From positions 18,141,998-18,201,997 of the forward strand of contig NC_088314.1 of NCBI RefSeq assembly GCF_910592395.1: a stretch of 60,000 nt of DNA, given 5' to 3'. This stretch comes from Lineus longissimus. Lineage: Eukaryota; Nemertea; Pilidiophora; Heteronemertea; Lineidae. Of the stretch, positions 32,901 through 43,659 are shown one piece after another. Every line of letters starts with the position of its first letter. The stretch's first letter is position 1. Under the pieces are notes generated by a model. That model worked only from the letters and a program-made list of their open reading frames with translations, was not told the DNA's origin and ran no database searches. A program made the translations under genes and the position numbers.

Positions 32901-34991
32901 CGAAAACGGCATCGAAGCGAGCCGTCCGGGCGGGATTAAACCATCAATTTCTAGAAAATGTGCATTTCGATTCGAAAACCCCACCGATTTATGAGAAAGT
33001 GACGTAGTCATTTGTCAAAAACAGCTAAAACATTATATGGTGAAATTTGACACGAGTTACCCTTTAAACAGGTGTGAAAAACGTATTGTTAGAATTGTTT
33101 GTCAGCCCCTGCAACTCTCTCGCGTTTTCTTCCAGGTTGGACTATTGTGGCATTGCCCTCCTCACAATGGGATCTTTCGTACCATGGCTTTACTACAGTT
33201 TCTACTGCCGTATCGAACCGAAGATTGCCTACCTGGTTCTCATCTTTGTCCTCGGTAGCACTTGCATCATCGTTTCCTTGTGGGACAAGTTCAGTGAGCC
33301 TCGTTTCCGAGGTTTAAGAGCTGGTAAGTTCAACAAGTTAGAAATCGAAATCGAAAAATCTGTTAGTCCCTAGCCTGGGACTAGTGACTTTGATAGCCGG
33401 GCTAGCCTACCATCAGGCAAACTATAAGGACTTACTGAAAGACTTTAGCTGCGCTTACACCACGAAATATTGGTGGACCAATTGCACTTACACCACCACA
33501 TTGCCGCGACAAATTGGTTCGGCAATCCATTGCCGATACAAATTGCCGAGCAAATTTGTCCCACCAAGCTTGATGGTCCAAATTCGCCCGGCTTGTTAAA
33601 AGCTCGGCTTTGTCGTGGTGTAAGCGCAAATGGATCGGCAATTAGCTAGTTAGATGGTTCGGCTCCAGGCGGCGCTTTCGAAATGGCGCTTCTGCCAAGG
33701 CTTTCCACGTTCTGCTTATTGTTTGCGCGCCATCTGTAGCCGGATTTTATAACTAGCTGCAGCGCTGGTGTAAGCGCTTGGTGGATTTTCGATGGTGCGG
33801 CATTGGTTCCCGAACCAAGATTGGTGGTCCATTTTCAGGTGGTGTAAGTGCGGCTATAGTCCCGAATTTGAGATTCACAGCTTGGGACTTGTCAACTTGA
33901 AAATGATTTTTCCACCCCTGACTGAACACAATGTGGTGTTATGTACTGTTTAATTCAAATATCGAAAAGTTCATCATAATGACGTGCCGTGTTTTGCATT
34001 TTGCATGGGGAAGATACTGTGGAGCTGCTGTTTAGCCGGTTGAAGGGTGCCTCTACAAAAGGCCTTTATTAAGTTTTATAGGCCTTTGTGAAATAGAGGC
34101 CTACAAGCGCCTCTACAAAAGGCCTATATAGGCCTATGTGAAACGGAGCCGCCGAAACCAGCTAATAAGCACCAACACAGTATATATACTGCAAAAGTCG
34201 CCATTTTTTTGGAGTGTTCGTGGTCAGAGTGAAGCTCTGAATTGATTTAAACAATGGGGCGTGAGGTAAAGATTCATATGAGGTAGATTTAGTGGTGAAA
34301 AATTGTGAAATCGGTGCGGTATGAAAATTTTCATCATCTTGGTGCAAACTGGAGTTATAGTTTTACGGAGTTCGCCATGGCTCTACTGTATTCAATTCAG
34401 TGTTTTTGCAACTCGACCGTTTCCATTTCAGGCGTCTTCATTGGTCTCGGTCTAAGCGGCGTCATCCCGGCGATCCATTACATCATCACTGATGGATTCT
34501 GGGAGGCGATCAACTTTGCCGCGCTCGGCTGGCTAGTCCTGATGGCTGTCCTCTACATTGTAGGCGCCCTCATCTACGCCATGAGAATTCCCGAGAGAAT
34601 GTTCCCGGGAAAATGTGATATCTGGGTAGGTAGAAATAACAGAAGCAAATCCTTTATAGCTGTGAAAAAATATAGTAAGGTTTTTGATTAAACCACCTCA
34701 TCATAGTTCTTGTTGCAGTGATGCAGGTGTTTACTAAGGATCAGACATTTTTGGATTTCCGCCTCCTCTCCTTGAATGGGTTAAACTTGACTTTTATCCA
34801 CAGCGCTTTCGTTATTTTATTCCGCTGAATAAACCGCTAATATCTTTCGTACCTCGTCTTTTCAGTTTCAAAGTCATCAGATTTTCCATATGTTTGTAGT
34901 CGCTGCGGCATTTGTCCATTACCATGGAATCTCCGAGATTGCAAACTATCGACTAACGAATGGGGATTGTATAGAGACGGAAACCGCTTAA
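23939..34991 (+). CDS. ADIPOR: Adiponectin receptor (PAQR family), complete coding sequence
   Basis: Seven-transmembrane membrane receptor with intracellular N-terminus; family members bind zinc and have ceramidase-type activity downstream of adiponectin-like ligands. Coding exons: 24017..24196, 28161..28425, 32222..32402, 33136..33323, 34432..34625 and 34866..34991 (TAA at 34989). All splice borders are GT-AG and phases 0/1/2/1/0 match, giving 377 aa, close to the 375 aa of human AdipoR1. The zinc ligands and their spacing are intact: H194 (SWIFHTVYCHSE), D211 (KLDYCG), H340 and H344 (FQSHQIFH), each exactly +3 relative to human H191/D208/H337/H341. Seven hydrophobic segments lie in exons 3-6. 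The exon at 23939 has an acceptor (ctctcttcag) 78 bases before the ATG, so at least one non-coding 5' exon lies upstream and was not found. An alternative first coding exon is at 27655. Confidence 0.96.
24017..24196 (+). CDS. ADIPOR: ADIPOR first coding exon, variant A
   Basis: Encodes 60 residues from MASQVDVQAPSTSGG to SEHMLQK, ending in phase 0 at aag|gtgaga. It is Ser/Ala-rich and looks disordered, as expected for the cytoplasmic N-terminus of AdipoR proteins. Confidence 0.85.
24253..24577 (+). mobile_element. MITE with TTAA ends (piggyBac-like), in ADIPOR intron 1
   Basis: TTAA-ctctttcgctacc at the left and ggtagcgaaacag-TTAA at the right are inverted with one mismatch. Target-like TTAA on both sides suggests piggyBac mobilisation; the termini lack the usual CCC start. 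Confidence 0.7.
24578..26390. other. ADIPOR intron 1, no feature recognised
   Basis: Includes a poly-C tract at 26082-26100 only. Confidence 0.5.
26400..26825 (+). repeat. Degenerate ~170-bp tandem repeat, ~2.5 copies
   Basis: Recurring tgcagaagt(t/g)t(a/t)cttctga, ttgatttgc...cttgcagttg and cggcaggattttcg. In ADIPOR intron 1. Confidence 0.75.
27655..27963 (+). CDS. ADIPOR: Probable alternative first coding exon of ADIPOR, Cys-rich variant B
   Basis: Open from the ATG at 27655 (MDEAAWLSFLKSLEE) for 103 codons to caa|gtaagt in phase 0, the phase required by exon 2 at 28161. The product would be a 420-aa isoform. The 103 residues contain eleven cysteines, several in the motifs CTCDC and CDCDCACHR, unlike the cysteine-free variant A. 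A possible acceptor (cctctcag) lies at 27613-27620, so the exon may either be spliced from a 5' UTR exon or start at its own promoter. Splice phase and codon-like content support it; I know of no family member with such a cysteine-rich N-terminus. Confidence 0.6.
28161..28425 (+). CDS. ADIPOR: ADIPOR exon 2 (N-terminal cytoplasmic conserved block)
   Basis: Contains HAAETAEEFVRHVWN-type and WKVCHH-like family motifs, here AAETAEEFVRHVWNKGW and CHHENLPKWLRDNEFL, then IFRIHTETGNIWTHLLG at the membrane entry. Ends in phase 1 at gcttg|gtaagt; a 55-bp tandem array starts at this donor. Confidence 0.95.
28426..28745 (+). repeat. 55-bp tandem array starting at the ADIPOR exon-2 donor
   Basis: Units of ttggtaaagctagcctctgt + cgcccagccttccatgcact + gctgttagtgttggg, six in all. 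The first begins at the real donor (cttg|gtaagttgagctagcc); each later unit contains gttg|gtaaag. Confidence 0.92.
28750..28949 (+). mobile_element. Family-3 MITE
   Basis: aagaacttgaaatcctaagg ... agatttcaagttctagtc inner arms, ending tgcctatagtcaaccctt. The left terminus was lost in the tandem array. Confidence 0.75.
29500..29585. repeat. Inverted repeat (hairpin)
   Basis: agactagtaaatgcttttac pairs with gtaaaagcatttactagtct, separated by ~42 bases. In ADIPOR intron 2. Confidence 0.8.
29803..30570 (+). repeat. Degenerate tandem repeat, four copies of ~150-230 bp
   Basis: Each copy opens gaagatatt(g/a)gatttggaac...ccaatgtactc and includes tttgtct(g/a)aagg; the first two also share gcgctgtgtgg and catctggagacaa. 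Short open frames here show no domain. Confidence 0.8.
31001..31306 (+). mobile_element. Pogo-type MITE (family 1), copy f, with internal tandem expansion
   Basis: cagtggaacctctctattac ... gggaggtatcactg, TA flanks. Inside, gaggtgtcctcataaga is repeated about nine times (31068-31205). Confidence 0.88.
32222..32402 (+). CDS. ADIPOR: ADIPOR exon 3 (TM1-TM2, zinc His)
   Basis: Two hydrophobic segments and the motif SWIFHTVYCHSEH carrying the first zinc-ligand histidine. Acceptor tttgcag, donor aa|gtaagt. A pogo-type MITE begins 15 bases past the donor. Confidence 0.95.
32417..32565 (+). mobile_element. Pogo-type MITE (family 1), copy g, 3'-truncated
   Basis: cagtaaaacctctctattga ... attagagagggcgatgg. 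Starts 15 bases past the ADIPOR exon-3 donor. Confidence 0.78.
32737..33066. repeat. Dispersed ~330-bp repeat (family 4), copy 2
   Basis: Reverse complement of 3802..4134 with few differences; in the intron before ADIPOR exon 4, ending 70 bases short of it. Confidence 0.88.
33136..33323 (+). CDS. ADIPOR: ADIPOR exon 4 (TM3-TM4, zinc Asp)
   Basis: Encodes KLDYCGIALLTMGSFVPWLY, with the zinc-ligand Asp, then a fourth hydrophobic segment and LWDKFSEPRFRGLRAG. Borders ttccag|g and g|gtaagt. Confidence 0.95.
33450..33856 (+). mobile_element. ~400-bp MITE (family 5), TTACACC subtype
   Basis: Colinear with 23384..23771, ~90-95% alike by eye, with a ~19-base insertion. Its five motif copies read TTACACC (T at 33455, 33488; reversed, A at 33623, 33773, 33847). 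Confidence 0.88.
34040..34150. repeat. Imperfect hairpin rich in aggcct
   Basis: cctctacaaaaggcctttat ... ggcctttgtgaaatagaggc, followed by a second similar pair. Confidence 0.7.
34432..34991 (+). CDS. ADIPOR: ADIPOR exons 5 and 6 (TM5-TM7, C-terminus)
   Basis: Exon 5 (34432..34625) encodes GVFIGLGLSGVIPAIHY through RMFPGKCDIW. Exon 6 (34866..34991) encodes FQSHQIFHMFVVAAAFVHYH, with the last two zinc histidines, and a short 18-residue tail ending TETA then TAA. Confidence 0.96.
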
Positions 34992-36314
34992 ATGAACAAA
35001 GAATCTGGATAATAATTGAAAAGAATCTTGAAGATAATTGACTAACTGTGCAACAACAATGAGAAGATTGAGACGGATACTTGCCTAACTCTTCAACAAT
35101 GCAAAGACTGGAATTAGTTGCCTAACTGTGAAACAAAGCAAGGCTTGGAATATATTTGCCTAACTGTGAAAGACGGCGTTGCCTAACTGTGAGATGATTG
35201 GCTGCACTAAATCTCTGTCGTGTGTTCCTATATCTCCCAGCAGAAGTGACCATTTGTTGTAACACTCTCAATGTCAGTTTACTGGTACAAACTTGTATAT
35301 CTGATTGAATTGTTTATGAAATTTTTTAGTAGTCATTTGAAAATTCGTAGCTGATAAAACTGTATGAATTGAAATCAATGGCTGGACCAAGTCAAACGTT
35401 TCAGTGGAATATTTTTCTCGACGGGTATTATAGGCTGTTTGTTTATTCTTTATCCGCAACATTTCCGGCTCTGGAGAGCAAACAACTGGTCAGATTTCTT
35501 TGAAGTTTAATTTTTACTGATCTGAGCTTTGCGAGAAAACATAATTTTTTGGATTCAGCATTGTCGGTGCAGAAATACCTCGGTTGATATAAATTTTAAA
35601 AAGGTTAAGTCAGGTTTTGATTTTTTGGGAAAATGGAAATGGCGGCTATCTGTGCCTGTTAAAGACATTTTCTGTTCCACTGAAACGATTGACCTTGCCG
35701 AAATTGTACAAAATTAGTAATAAGTATCAAGGATATAGCTACCGGTATATACTTTGTGTACAAAGTCAAATGATAATTGATATTGCATATTAAGGGCTGG
35801 ATCCTCTACTTAACTTAGGTAATATTGACTGTCAAGTCGTGGTATGATTCTCAAATATGCTGAAGTGCTGAGTCGGCATTTATATCGGTGACGATTATCC
35901 TTTTTGAAGTCTGGTGGTCGTATTTTAGAACTTGATTGTCGCTGTTTTGGACCATCAGTTTGGTGATAAAAGAATGATTGGCCAATCTCTTGCTCACTTC
36001 ATTCAGGCCTCTAAAAGGCCTCTAGTTACCCCGAATTCACTCTGTTTAATTAATTTGTGTGCCGAAAATAGGGTGCACCGAAAAAGATGTGGTTGAAGTT
36101 ACAACAAAAAATTAGGGATTTCTGACCCCTCTGAATCTTTTCTGGACATGAGAATGGTCCGATCTGCTCCTAAATGCCTCTTAATCAACTCACAAGTCCA
36201 ACTAGTTGTATAATCATGCAAAGAAAAGACACATTTTTTACGTAAAGATGGATGTTTGACGCAAATGTAGGGTTTGTCAATGATAAGATTCCGAGGGGTC
36301 AGAATTCACCACTA

Positions 36315-36492
36315 CAGTAGAACCTCTCTATTAAGGACATCCTCTGGACTGACAAGTGCTGTCCTTAACAGAGAGGTGCCCTCATTAGAGAGGTCAAATT
36401 GAATGGAAACAACCACTTTGGGACCACAAGTAGTGTCGTTAATAGAGGGGTTGTCCTTAATAGAGAGGTGTCCGCTAAGGGAGGTTCCACTG
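36315..36492 (+). mobile_element. Pogo-type MITE (family 1), copy h
   Basis: cagtagaacctctctattaa ... gggaggttccactg, TA flanks. Confidence 0.9.
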
Positions 36493-38045
36493 TATTTCCT
36501 TTGTTGAGTGTAATTGAGAGGCCTGGCGTTTGAAAAGCTGCATGGCACGGCATTGTAACATAATTCATGTTGTGTTGTAAGCTTGTCAGGGGAAGGGGGG
36601 AAGCTATTAGGCCCGCTTGTATATCACTTGTCCCGAGACTCATCAGGGTTTGTTCGAAACCGTCTCCTACTATCATCTAGTCACGCTTTGACTTCAGGGA
36701 ATGGGGGGCGTAGTTGTTGGTGTTTTTGTTGTGCGCGAGGTGTGCTATTTGTTATTCTTTGGCCAGAATTGTACAATGCCTGTGTAAGTTAAAAAGCGCT
36801 ACAGATATACATCAGAAAATGTACACAAACTGTGGGTACATGCTCAGTTCATTTTCTGTCGGATCCAAAACTGCTTTCTGTCAGGATCTCTGCAGGTATT
36901 CTTACGTGATGGCTGCAAGTTTTTTCAAGGATTTCTCAATTCTTTTCGAAAGGACACTCAGTCGTACAATCATTTGGCATGGAATCCCAACGAGTTGAGG
37001 TTGGGGATAGTTTGACATCGCTGAACTTATTCAACTAAAAATTTGCAGAAAAATCGTCATCAGCCGTTTGACGCTACACGTTTTCGTTATTTTGGGAAAT
37101 GGACGTTTTCTCTTCAACAACAATTGTACAGACAGCAAACTTTGGGTACTGTGGTGTTGGGTTTTTAAAAAAACAATTTTGTAGACTTGAACTTGGTTGT
37201 TTATACACATCTTATATAGTTTTTTCTGCATTGGTACAATCTTGCTGGGATGACTAGCTTGATTTACGGTTTTCTACAACATCGTTCAGTGTACTTGTAA
37301 CATTTTAAGAGAGGTGAAGATGACTGGAGGCGTCTTCAGGTAAAGAAAGGCCTACATATCATTCACGCGGAGTGTTTAAGACAATCAGTCTGTAGTAAAA
37401 AAGATTGATGATTCAACAATTTTTGGGGTTGGGTTTGGGACTTTTCCATCAATCTTGTGTTGCTTCAGGTAAGCTTGTAGGTAGTTACGTCGATGTATTT
37501 GTGTACCGTTGTCTATTTCCTGATAATAAAGTATTCCATGCAGCTAAAGTATTATTTATTCAATAGGGCGTCTTACTGTGAATTTAATGTTTCAGAAAAT
37601 TTCAAATATTTGAAAAATTTCAAATATTGAAAAAAAATTGTAATTTTTTTTGACGCTCAGTATAGCATGGTAAGGCTTAAGTGTGGTTTCTCTGAGTTAT
37701 TTGTGTTTCATGTAACCTTAGCCAGGAGATGATGTACATTTCACTGTGTAAAATATGCTGGTAAATCTGTTATTCCACTCTTCATCTGTAGATATAGCAT
37801 AATTTCCTTCATACATATTTCACTAGGATATTTATTGAGTTTCAGCGTCATGAGCAGTGTGCATAATGCTGCATTCATTGTGAACCCTATTCCCACGACT
37901 CAGGGGTCGATGCTGCATGGGGGTCAAAACCTGGTCAAGCAGGGTTTTTTCTACTGTTCGAATCCCTATTGTTTAGAAAATCTAATGCAAAATTAACTAC
38001 AAAAACACTTGCTACTTTGATATCCGATGAAGTAGTTTTGACATA

Positions 38046-38226
38046 TAGAGTAGAACCTCTCTATAAAGGACACCCTCAAGACTGACAAGTACTGTCCTTA
38101 ATAGAGAGGTGCCCTGATTAGGAAGGTCAGTTTGATTGGAACTACCTCATTTGGGAGCAAAACTCATGTCCTCAAAAGAGAGGCTGTCCTTACTTATAGA
38201 GGTGTTTGCTGAGGGAGGTTCCACTG
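38046..38226 (+). mobile_element. Pogo-type MITE (family 1), copy i
   Basis: agtagaacctctctataaag ... gggaggttccactg. Confidence 0.85.
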
Positions 38227-38245
38227 TAATTTCTCCTTTCATGTA

Positions 38246-38423
38246 CAGTGGAACCTCCCTTAGTGGACACCTCTCTATTAAGGACAGCCTCTCTATTAGG
38301 GACACTAATTTTGGTCCCAACTTGGTTGTTTCCATTCAATTTGACCTCTCTAATCACGACACCTCTCTATTAAGGACAGCACTTGTCAGTCCCGATGTTG
38401 TCCCTGATAGAGAGGTTCTACTG
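38246..38423 (-). mobile_element. Pogo-type MITE (family 1), copy j, inverted to copy i
   Basis: cagtggaacctcccttagtg ... gagaggttctactg; opposite orientation to the copy 20 bases to the left. Confidence 0.87.
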
Positions 38424-39129
38424 CTGGTATAATTATGTAAGCAACCATTCCTACATGAAAATGTCCTTGATGGATTTGATAAATAATCTTTCAATCGATG
38501 ACATCTTTTTCCCCCAGGTTCCTCAGCATCTTAAATGATATGTTGGGTATTGTGAATCATATAGACCTTTAAGAATAAGAAGACTTATGATATCGTACAG
38601 TTTAAAAAATGAAGGACCGTGAGATATAAAATCATGTACAGTGTATCACTTGGTGTCAGTCAAAATGAGAAAATAAACCTTTCTTCACAAAAAAACATGT
38701 CTTGTGTCTTTCTCTTCAACTTTCAGTGAAAACATACAACATAGAGTTTTCACTGTTTACAAGGATTGTGTATCAAACTTTGTTGTCAGTGGATGTGGCA
38801 GTGGAAAATATGTCGTTGTCAAATTGTCACCCGTTTAATTTATGATTTGGGACAATCAAGTTACTGCTATTCCAAGACCGATGCCCTCCTCACCTCTGAT
38901 CCATTGGCCAAGTTACAGACCTCAAAATCATTCATGAGCTGTAAATTCTATTTAATGGCATGAAGTCATGCTGAAATAATGTGATGCTGACCCATGTCAG
39001 TGTTGTGCTGTCCCTAATGTGACAAGGTTGTCCTCACCATGTTATCCTTGTGCTGTGTTCTGTAAGGCCAGGTTGTGATAATGGTTCCATTGAGAACAGG
39101 CAGGTCCGGATTAGCCTGGTTGTGATATT

Positions 39130-41355
39130 GTCTCAAATATGTTCCTGTGATGGTCTCCAGTGTGTTCTTGCAATGGTATCAAGTGTGTTTTCGTTATGGT
39201 CTTCGGAGTGTTCCTGTGGTGGTCTCCAGTGTGTTCTTGTGATGGTCTCCGATATGTTCTCGTTATGGTCTTTCGAGTGTTCTTGTGATGGTCTCCGGTG
39301 CAGGAGAGCGAGTGCCGACTTGGTCCCGTTGTTGAAATCGTTCCATGCGGCGGCGATCTTTGCTTGGTTGCTTCGATACTGCTTTCGTTGCCTCCGTTTG
39401 AGCTTCTTATCGGACACCAGTCGCACCTGTATGTTCACCAGATTGGCCTGTTCCGCCAGAAGTCGCACCATCAGGTAGAAGGACAGGTTTCCCCAACTGG
39501 CGTGGCGATTGAGGGCTCCATGCCACCCCTCAACGTCGTTGTTGGTCCTGACGGGCTGCATGAAGACGCTCCAGGTAGCTGGCTTCAGTAGGTGGCAATC
39601 GATCCACTGGCGGGGAATGTACGTGGTAAGGCGTTACAATGAGTCGGTCTTTGCTTTCTGTTCCAGGCGGGCGAAGATTGGCGGGATGAACTCGGCTGGC
39701 AGATACGGCAGAGCGAGAAGCTGGCGGCAGATCTTGTGCGTCGCATTGTCGTTCTTGTAGGCTGGTGCCAAACCAATGTCCTGTATCTTTCGCCAGATGC
39801 ACTGGGCCCAATGGAACGCGCATCCCCGTATCTTGACGTTTCCGAAGACGGCCCGAATGGCGTTCCACGCTGCCTTCTCGAAATCGAGGACGACTTCCTT
39901 GACACGTTGCGTTACGGTCAGGTCTTTGATGACTCGTAGAACTCGACGGTAGTCTTTCTTTCGTCGCCCGAACATCAATACGAAGACAAAGGGCACCTGT
40001 TTGATGTGTTCGCTCCTAACGAATGCGTTGATAGACATCAGCTGGGTGAAAGGGACGTTCACAACCTTGAAAGTGCCGTCCGTATACCACGTCTTAGCTC
40101 TGGAGAGTAGGCGCAACATCTTTCTGTGGCAAACTCGAGGTGGCGTTTACTCCCGACATGTACATCTCTTCTTAGGAAGTCATCTGGGATGTGCGAGTAG
40201 TCAATCTCGAAATCCAGGTCATGTGGCTCGGCTGGTCTCATCTTCTGTCAGTGATAGTTTGCGGCTCTGGCGAGGTCAACTGGCTTCGGCAGGGCTTCAA
40301 GTGGCTGGGAGGTGTCCTGGATCCCTTCATCGAGCATAACTTTATTCACGATCTCGGCGGCTGAGGTGAAAATCTCACGTGCGGCAGTCTTCTTACTTGA
40401 GCGGATACTGACGTAGCCAGGGCGGCCCCGAGTTTCCCTGGATGGATGTGCGCCTGGCTACCACGGGTGAAACTTGCGCCTTTCTGGAGGACCGTCGCCT
40501 TGCACCACATCGTCTTGTTTCTGACGCTACAGGTCCACGTCCGGTTGCCGTTGGCCCTCTTGGTCTTCACGCAGTATGTGTAGCCATTGCTGTCCGCCAG
40601 TTTCTCTTTACCCTTCTGGGACCCATCAGTGATGATCTGGTCGTAGCGGCAACGGATTCGTCTTCGTATGGCCGGATGGTCGTGTCTTCCATGGAGGACT
40701 CTTCTACAATAGACGGGATCTGGTATTCCCCCAGGGTAGGGTCATGGGACTCATCGGCGCGCATCTCAGCAAAGTAGATGTCAAGCTCGTCACGAATCTC
40801 TTGGTCTGTGAAGGGCTGCGGGTCGTCTCTCTCGGCGAACTCATCTACCGCTTGCTGCATCTCATCTGGTGTGGGTGGCGTCTCGTCCTGGCTGGCTGAC
40901 TGGGCTGTGTCGGCATCTGTCTCTTGTTGGGCATCTCGGCTGGGCATCTCCAGTGAAATCTCCATGGGCTCGACGTTCAGCAGGGACAGGGACAAACGGC
41001 TACTTTCTGCTAATGGTCGGCGGCCTGGTGTCACTTCAAGTCGGCAAGGAAGGCATTTCCATTCGATGTCTATTCCCTCTTTCACGGCTGCTCTGTATCT
41101 CTCTCGGCTGATCCCTGTCCCGCATGTCCGATGCTGCCAACGATTGCATCCGTCACAAAGCAAACCTTCCTGTCTCTTTCGAACTGGCTCCTGGCAGGCA
41201 ATGCATCCGTGAAGGTCTTGTCCGAACATCATCTTGTTGCTTCTTGAATCGTGAGTCTTGTGGTATTGCCAGAGGTCGAGGACTTTGAATGATAGGCCTT
41301 CAGCAACTTGGCCTTTTATACACCTGGCTGATGGGCCTAATGAGATGAACACCAT
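39130..41355 (-). pseudogene. Decayed Mutator-like (MULE) transposase with PHD and FLYWCH zinc modules
   Basis: Reading the minus strand from 41355: a PHD-type C4HC3 finger (CIAC...LLCDGC...WQHRTC...WKCLPC), an acidic linker, a FLYWCH module (YCVKT, W-x-C, C, then HIHPG), then a MULE transposase core. The core has the first catalytic Asp in WYTDGTFK, the second in VVLDFEKAAW, and the family motif CAFHWAQCIWRKIQ. It ends in a lysine/arginine-rich tail (KKLKRRQRKQYR) and a degenerate short repeat. The frame is broken by shifts near 40640, 40390 and 40125, and by in-frame stops TGA (40250-40248) and TAA (39636-39634), the first a likely CGA-to-TGA change. Such proteins cut and paste MULE DNA elements in the nucleus; this copy cannot make a full enzyme. 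Long terminal inverted repeats and target duplications were not found. Confidence 0.85.
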
Positions 41356-41913
41356 CTCAAAATCTCACTTTTCTGTTCATAACCTGAGTATGTGATCAGA
41401 TGAACATCATCTCAAAATGATTAAAGGGTGCCGTTAATTAGCCTTTTGTGTGAAAGTTAATTACATTAATTAACAACGAGATCAAGGACAATTGTATGCT
41501 CTATTGGATCTTTACCCCCATCACATAATCACTTTAATGACAAAGGTTTATCAAGCTTTTGTCAATCATAGAAATTGACGAAACTTGGTCAAAAAAATTT
41601 GTCATGCCTCTAGTACATGCTCTCATGCTCTAAAAATTTTGTCAATTTCAGTACATAAATGCCCGAGTTTCAGCTTGAAAAGTTCGCGGGTGAAGGGGTT
41701 TTCATCATGATAATATTGATAATGATAATAATGATGATGGTCTAAGAGCGCTGGCGGATCCAGGAACTGGAAGAAGAGGGAGTGTGCACTTCATTTCTCA
41801 TCAAAATTGCTGCACCACAGGTGTGTTCCAAAATGTCATGCTCAATTTCAAAGATTCTATAACAATCAGGGGGCGTGTCTCTGGTGCACCCCCTTGGATA
41901 CGCGCCTGATAAA

Positions 41914-42400
41914 CGTTCAAACCCTTGACCACTGCCAAACTTTATATGTGAGACAAAAAGTTACCAGATTGTGACTCGTGGCTGTGAATGATAGGACCCC
42001 GACCCATGATCACTGCCAAACTTCATACGTGAGACAAAAAGTTACCAGATTGTGACTCGTGGCTGTGAATGATAGGACCCCGACCCATGATCACTGCCAA
42101 ACTTTATATGTGAGACAAAAAGTTACCTGATTGTGACTTACGGCTCGGAATGATAGGACCCCTACCCCTGATCACTGCCAAACTTGATATGTGAGACAAA
42201 AAGTTACCAGATTGTGACTCGTGGCTGTGAATGATAGGACCCCGACCCATGATCACTGTCAAACTTCATACGTGAGACAAAAAGTTACCAGATTGTGACT
42301 CGTGGCTGTGAATGATAGGACCCCGACCCATGATCATTGCCAAAATTCATACTTGAGTCAAAAATTTACCAGATTGTGACTTGCAGCTGGGAATGAGAGG
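41914..42400 (+). repeat. 81-bp tandem repeat, ~6 copies
   Basis: agacaaaaagttaccagatt + gtgactcgtggctgtgaatg + ataggaccccgacccatgat, period 81 (starts at 41951, 42032, 42113 ...). Intergenic, upstream of bark. Confidence 0.92.
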
Positions 42401-42420
42401 ACCTAAACCGCGGCCCAACC

Positions 42421-43600
42421 CCTCATACTCCTGGCACATAGGGGACAAATTAAAAAACACGTGGTCATTAAACAATACTCAATGGTATTCTTCGTTGCGC
42501 AGAGAATGTGCGCAAAAGCAAACACACAGTAGAATGTTCACTGTTTAATGCGATATCGACAACAGTGAAATGCTTTACTGTTGTATAGTAGAGAGTACGT
42601 TGAAATGACACAAGTAGAATAAAATAACCATCCCTGCTGTTTTGCTTACAGTAGTCAAAATTTATCATTCCGTGCAATGTGTTTTTTCAAGATTGATTGT
42701 TTTCAACGCACTTCACTAGACAATGTGGTGCTTTCTTCAGATTTATCGGATTCTGATTGACTGAGAACCTGTGTAATGTACACGGTACTGCCCGAAAGGT
42801 TCAGGAAAAAATTCGCTAACGGGGCACGTCTTCAGGGCAGATGTATTCATCCACAGGCGGAAGTGTGGCACATAGTTCGTACTGAACTGTGAAGCTGTGG
42901 TAAATACATGACTGTGATGGGTGAAAGTGGATTTATTCTTCAATCTTTGGTGGATTCTTAATCTACAGAGCCAGGCCATAACAGGGATATACTTTTTGAT
43001 AATTAATTTAAGGAAATATTGTCTCACTGGCCAGTTTAGAACTTGTATTCTAATAGGCCCATATCAGTCCGCGAGTGACGATTTGATAGCAATGCTGTAC
43101 ACAAATCAATTTTTCTCAGGCAATCGGTATTGGAATGTTTTGAATTTTTACTATTATTTCGATAAAAGCCTCTTCATAACCCATATAAAATTTGGTGGGA
43201 ATTAAAGCACCCTTGGTGTACTTTTTTCACCAACCTATATTCATTAAAATTTACACAGAATGTACACGCTGGCTAATAGAGGCATCTGGCCTTCATCGCG
43301 TACATTCGGGAAAAACTCCCTAACGAGACCTCAGTTCAGTTCGACTCCATAATCACAGATGTCACTACTATCGTTCCCATCCGGCGTGCCAAACACAAGA
43401 CTCAAAATCAAATTCCACATTTTCAAACACCCGACAGTTGGGACATCTTTTGTGATATTTTTGTGAAATGACAACACAAATGATCGATGAATTTCGCCCT
43501 AAAACAATGAGTCATTACCTGATAGAGGCAATGGATAGATTCGGGAATAAATTGAGATAATATTTAACAGAACGTGTTTGTGTCAAGTCTGCTCAGGGAT
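42421..43600. other. Upstream region of bark, no feature recognised
   Basis: Presumably holds the promoter and 5' UTR; no element could be assigned from the sequence alone. Confidence 0.4.
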
Positions 43601-43659
43601 TAGAAATCCGTCATTTGTTGTGTTTGTTTTGGAAAAAAATTGTTGAACCAGAAATCAAA

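Larger units (their letters stand above)
34992..38695 (+). other. ADIPOR: Probable ADIPOR 3' UTR with two candidate poly(A) signals
   Basis: No coding content seen. AATAAA occurs at 37525-37530 and at 38672-38677; the second is followed by a CA run and a GU-rich stretch (tgtcttgtgtcttt), which fits a cleavage site near 38690. If the second is used, three pogo-type MITEs (36315, 38046, 38246) lie in the mRNA. The choice of site is inference. Confidence 0.4.

Noticed and set aside
40346-41355. Reading the MULE region as an intact spliced gene
   Set aside because: The frame breaks occur inside conserved blocks with no room for introns, and two in-frame stops remain; decay is the simpler reading.
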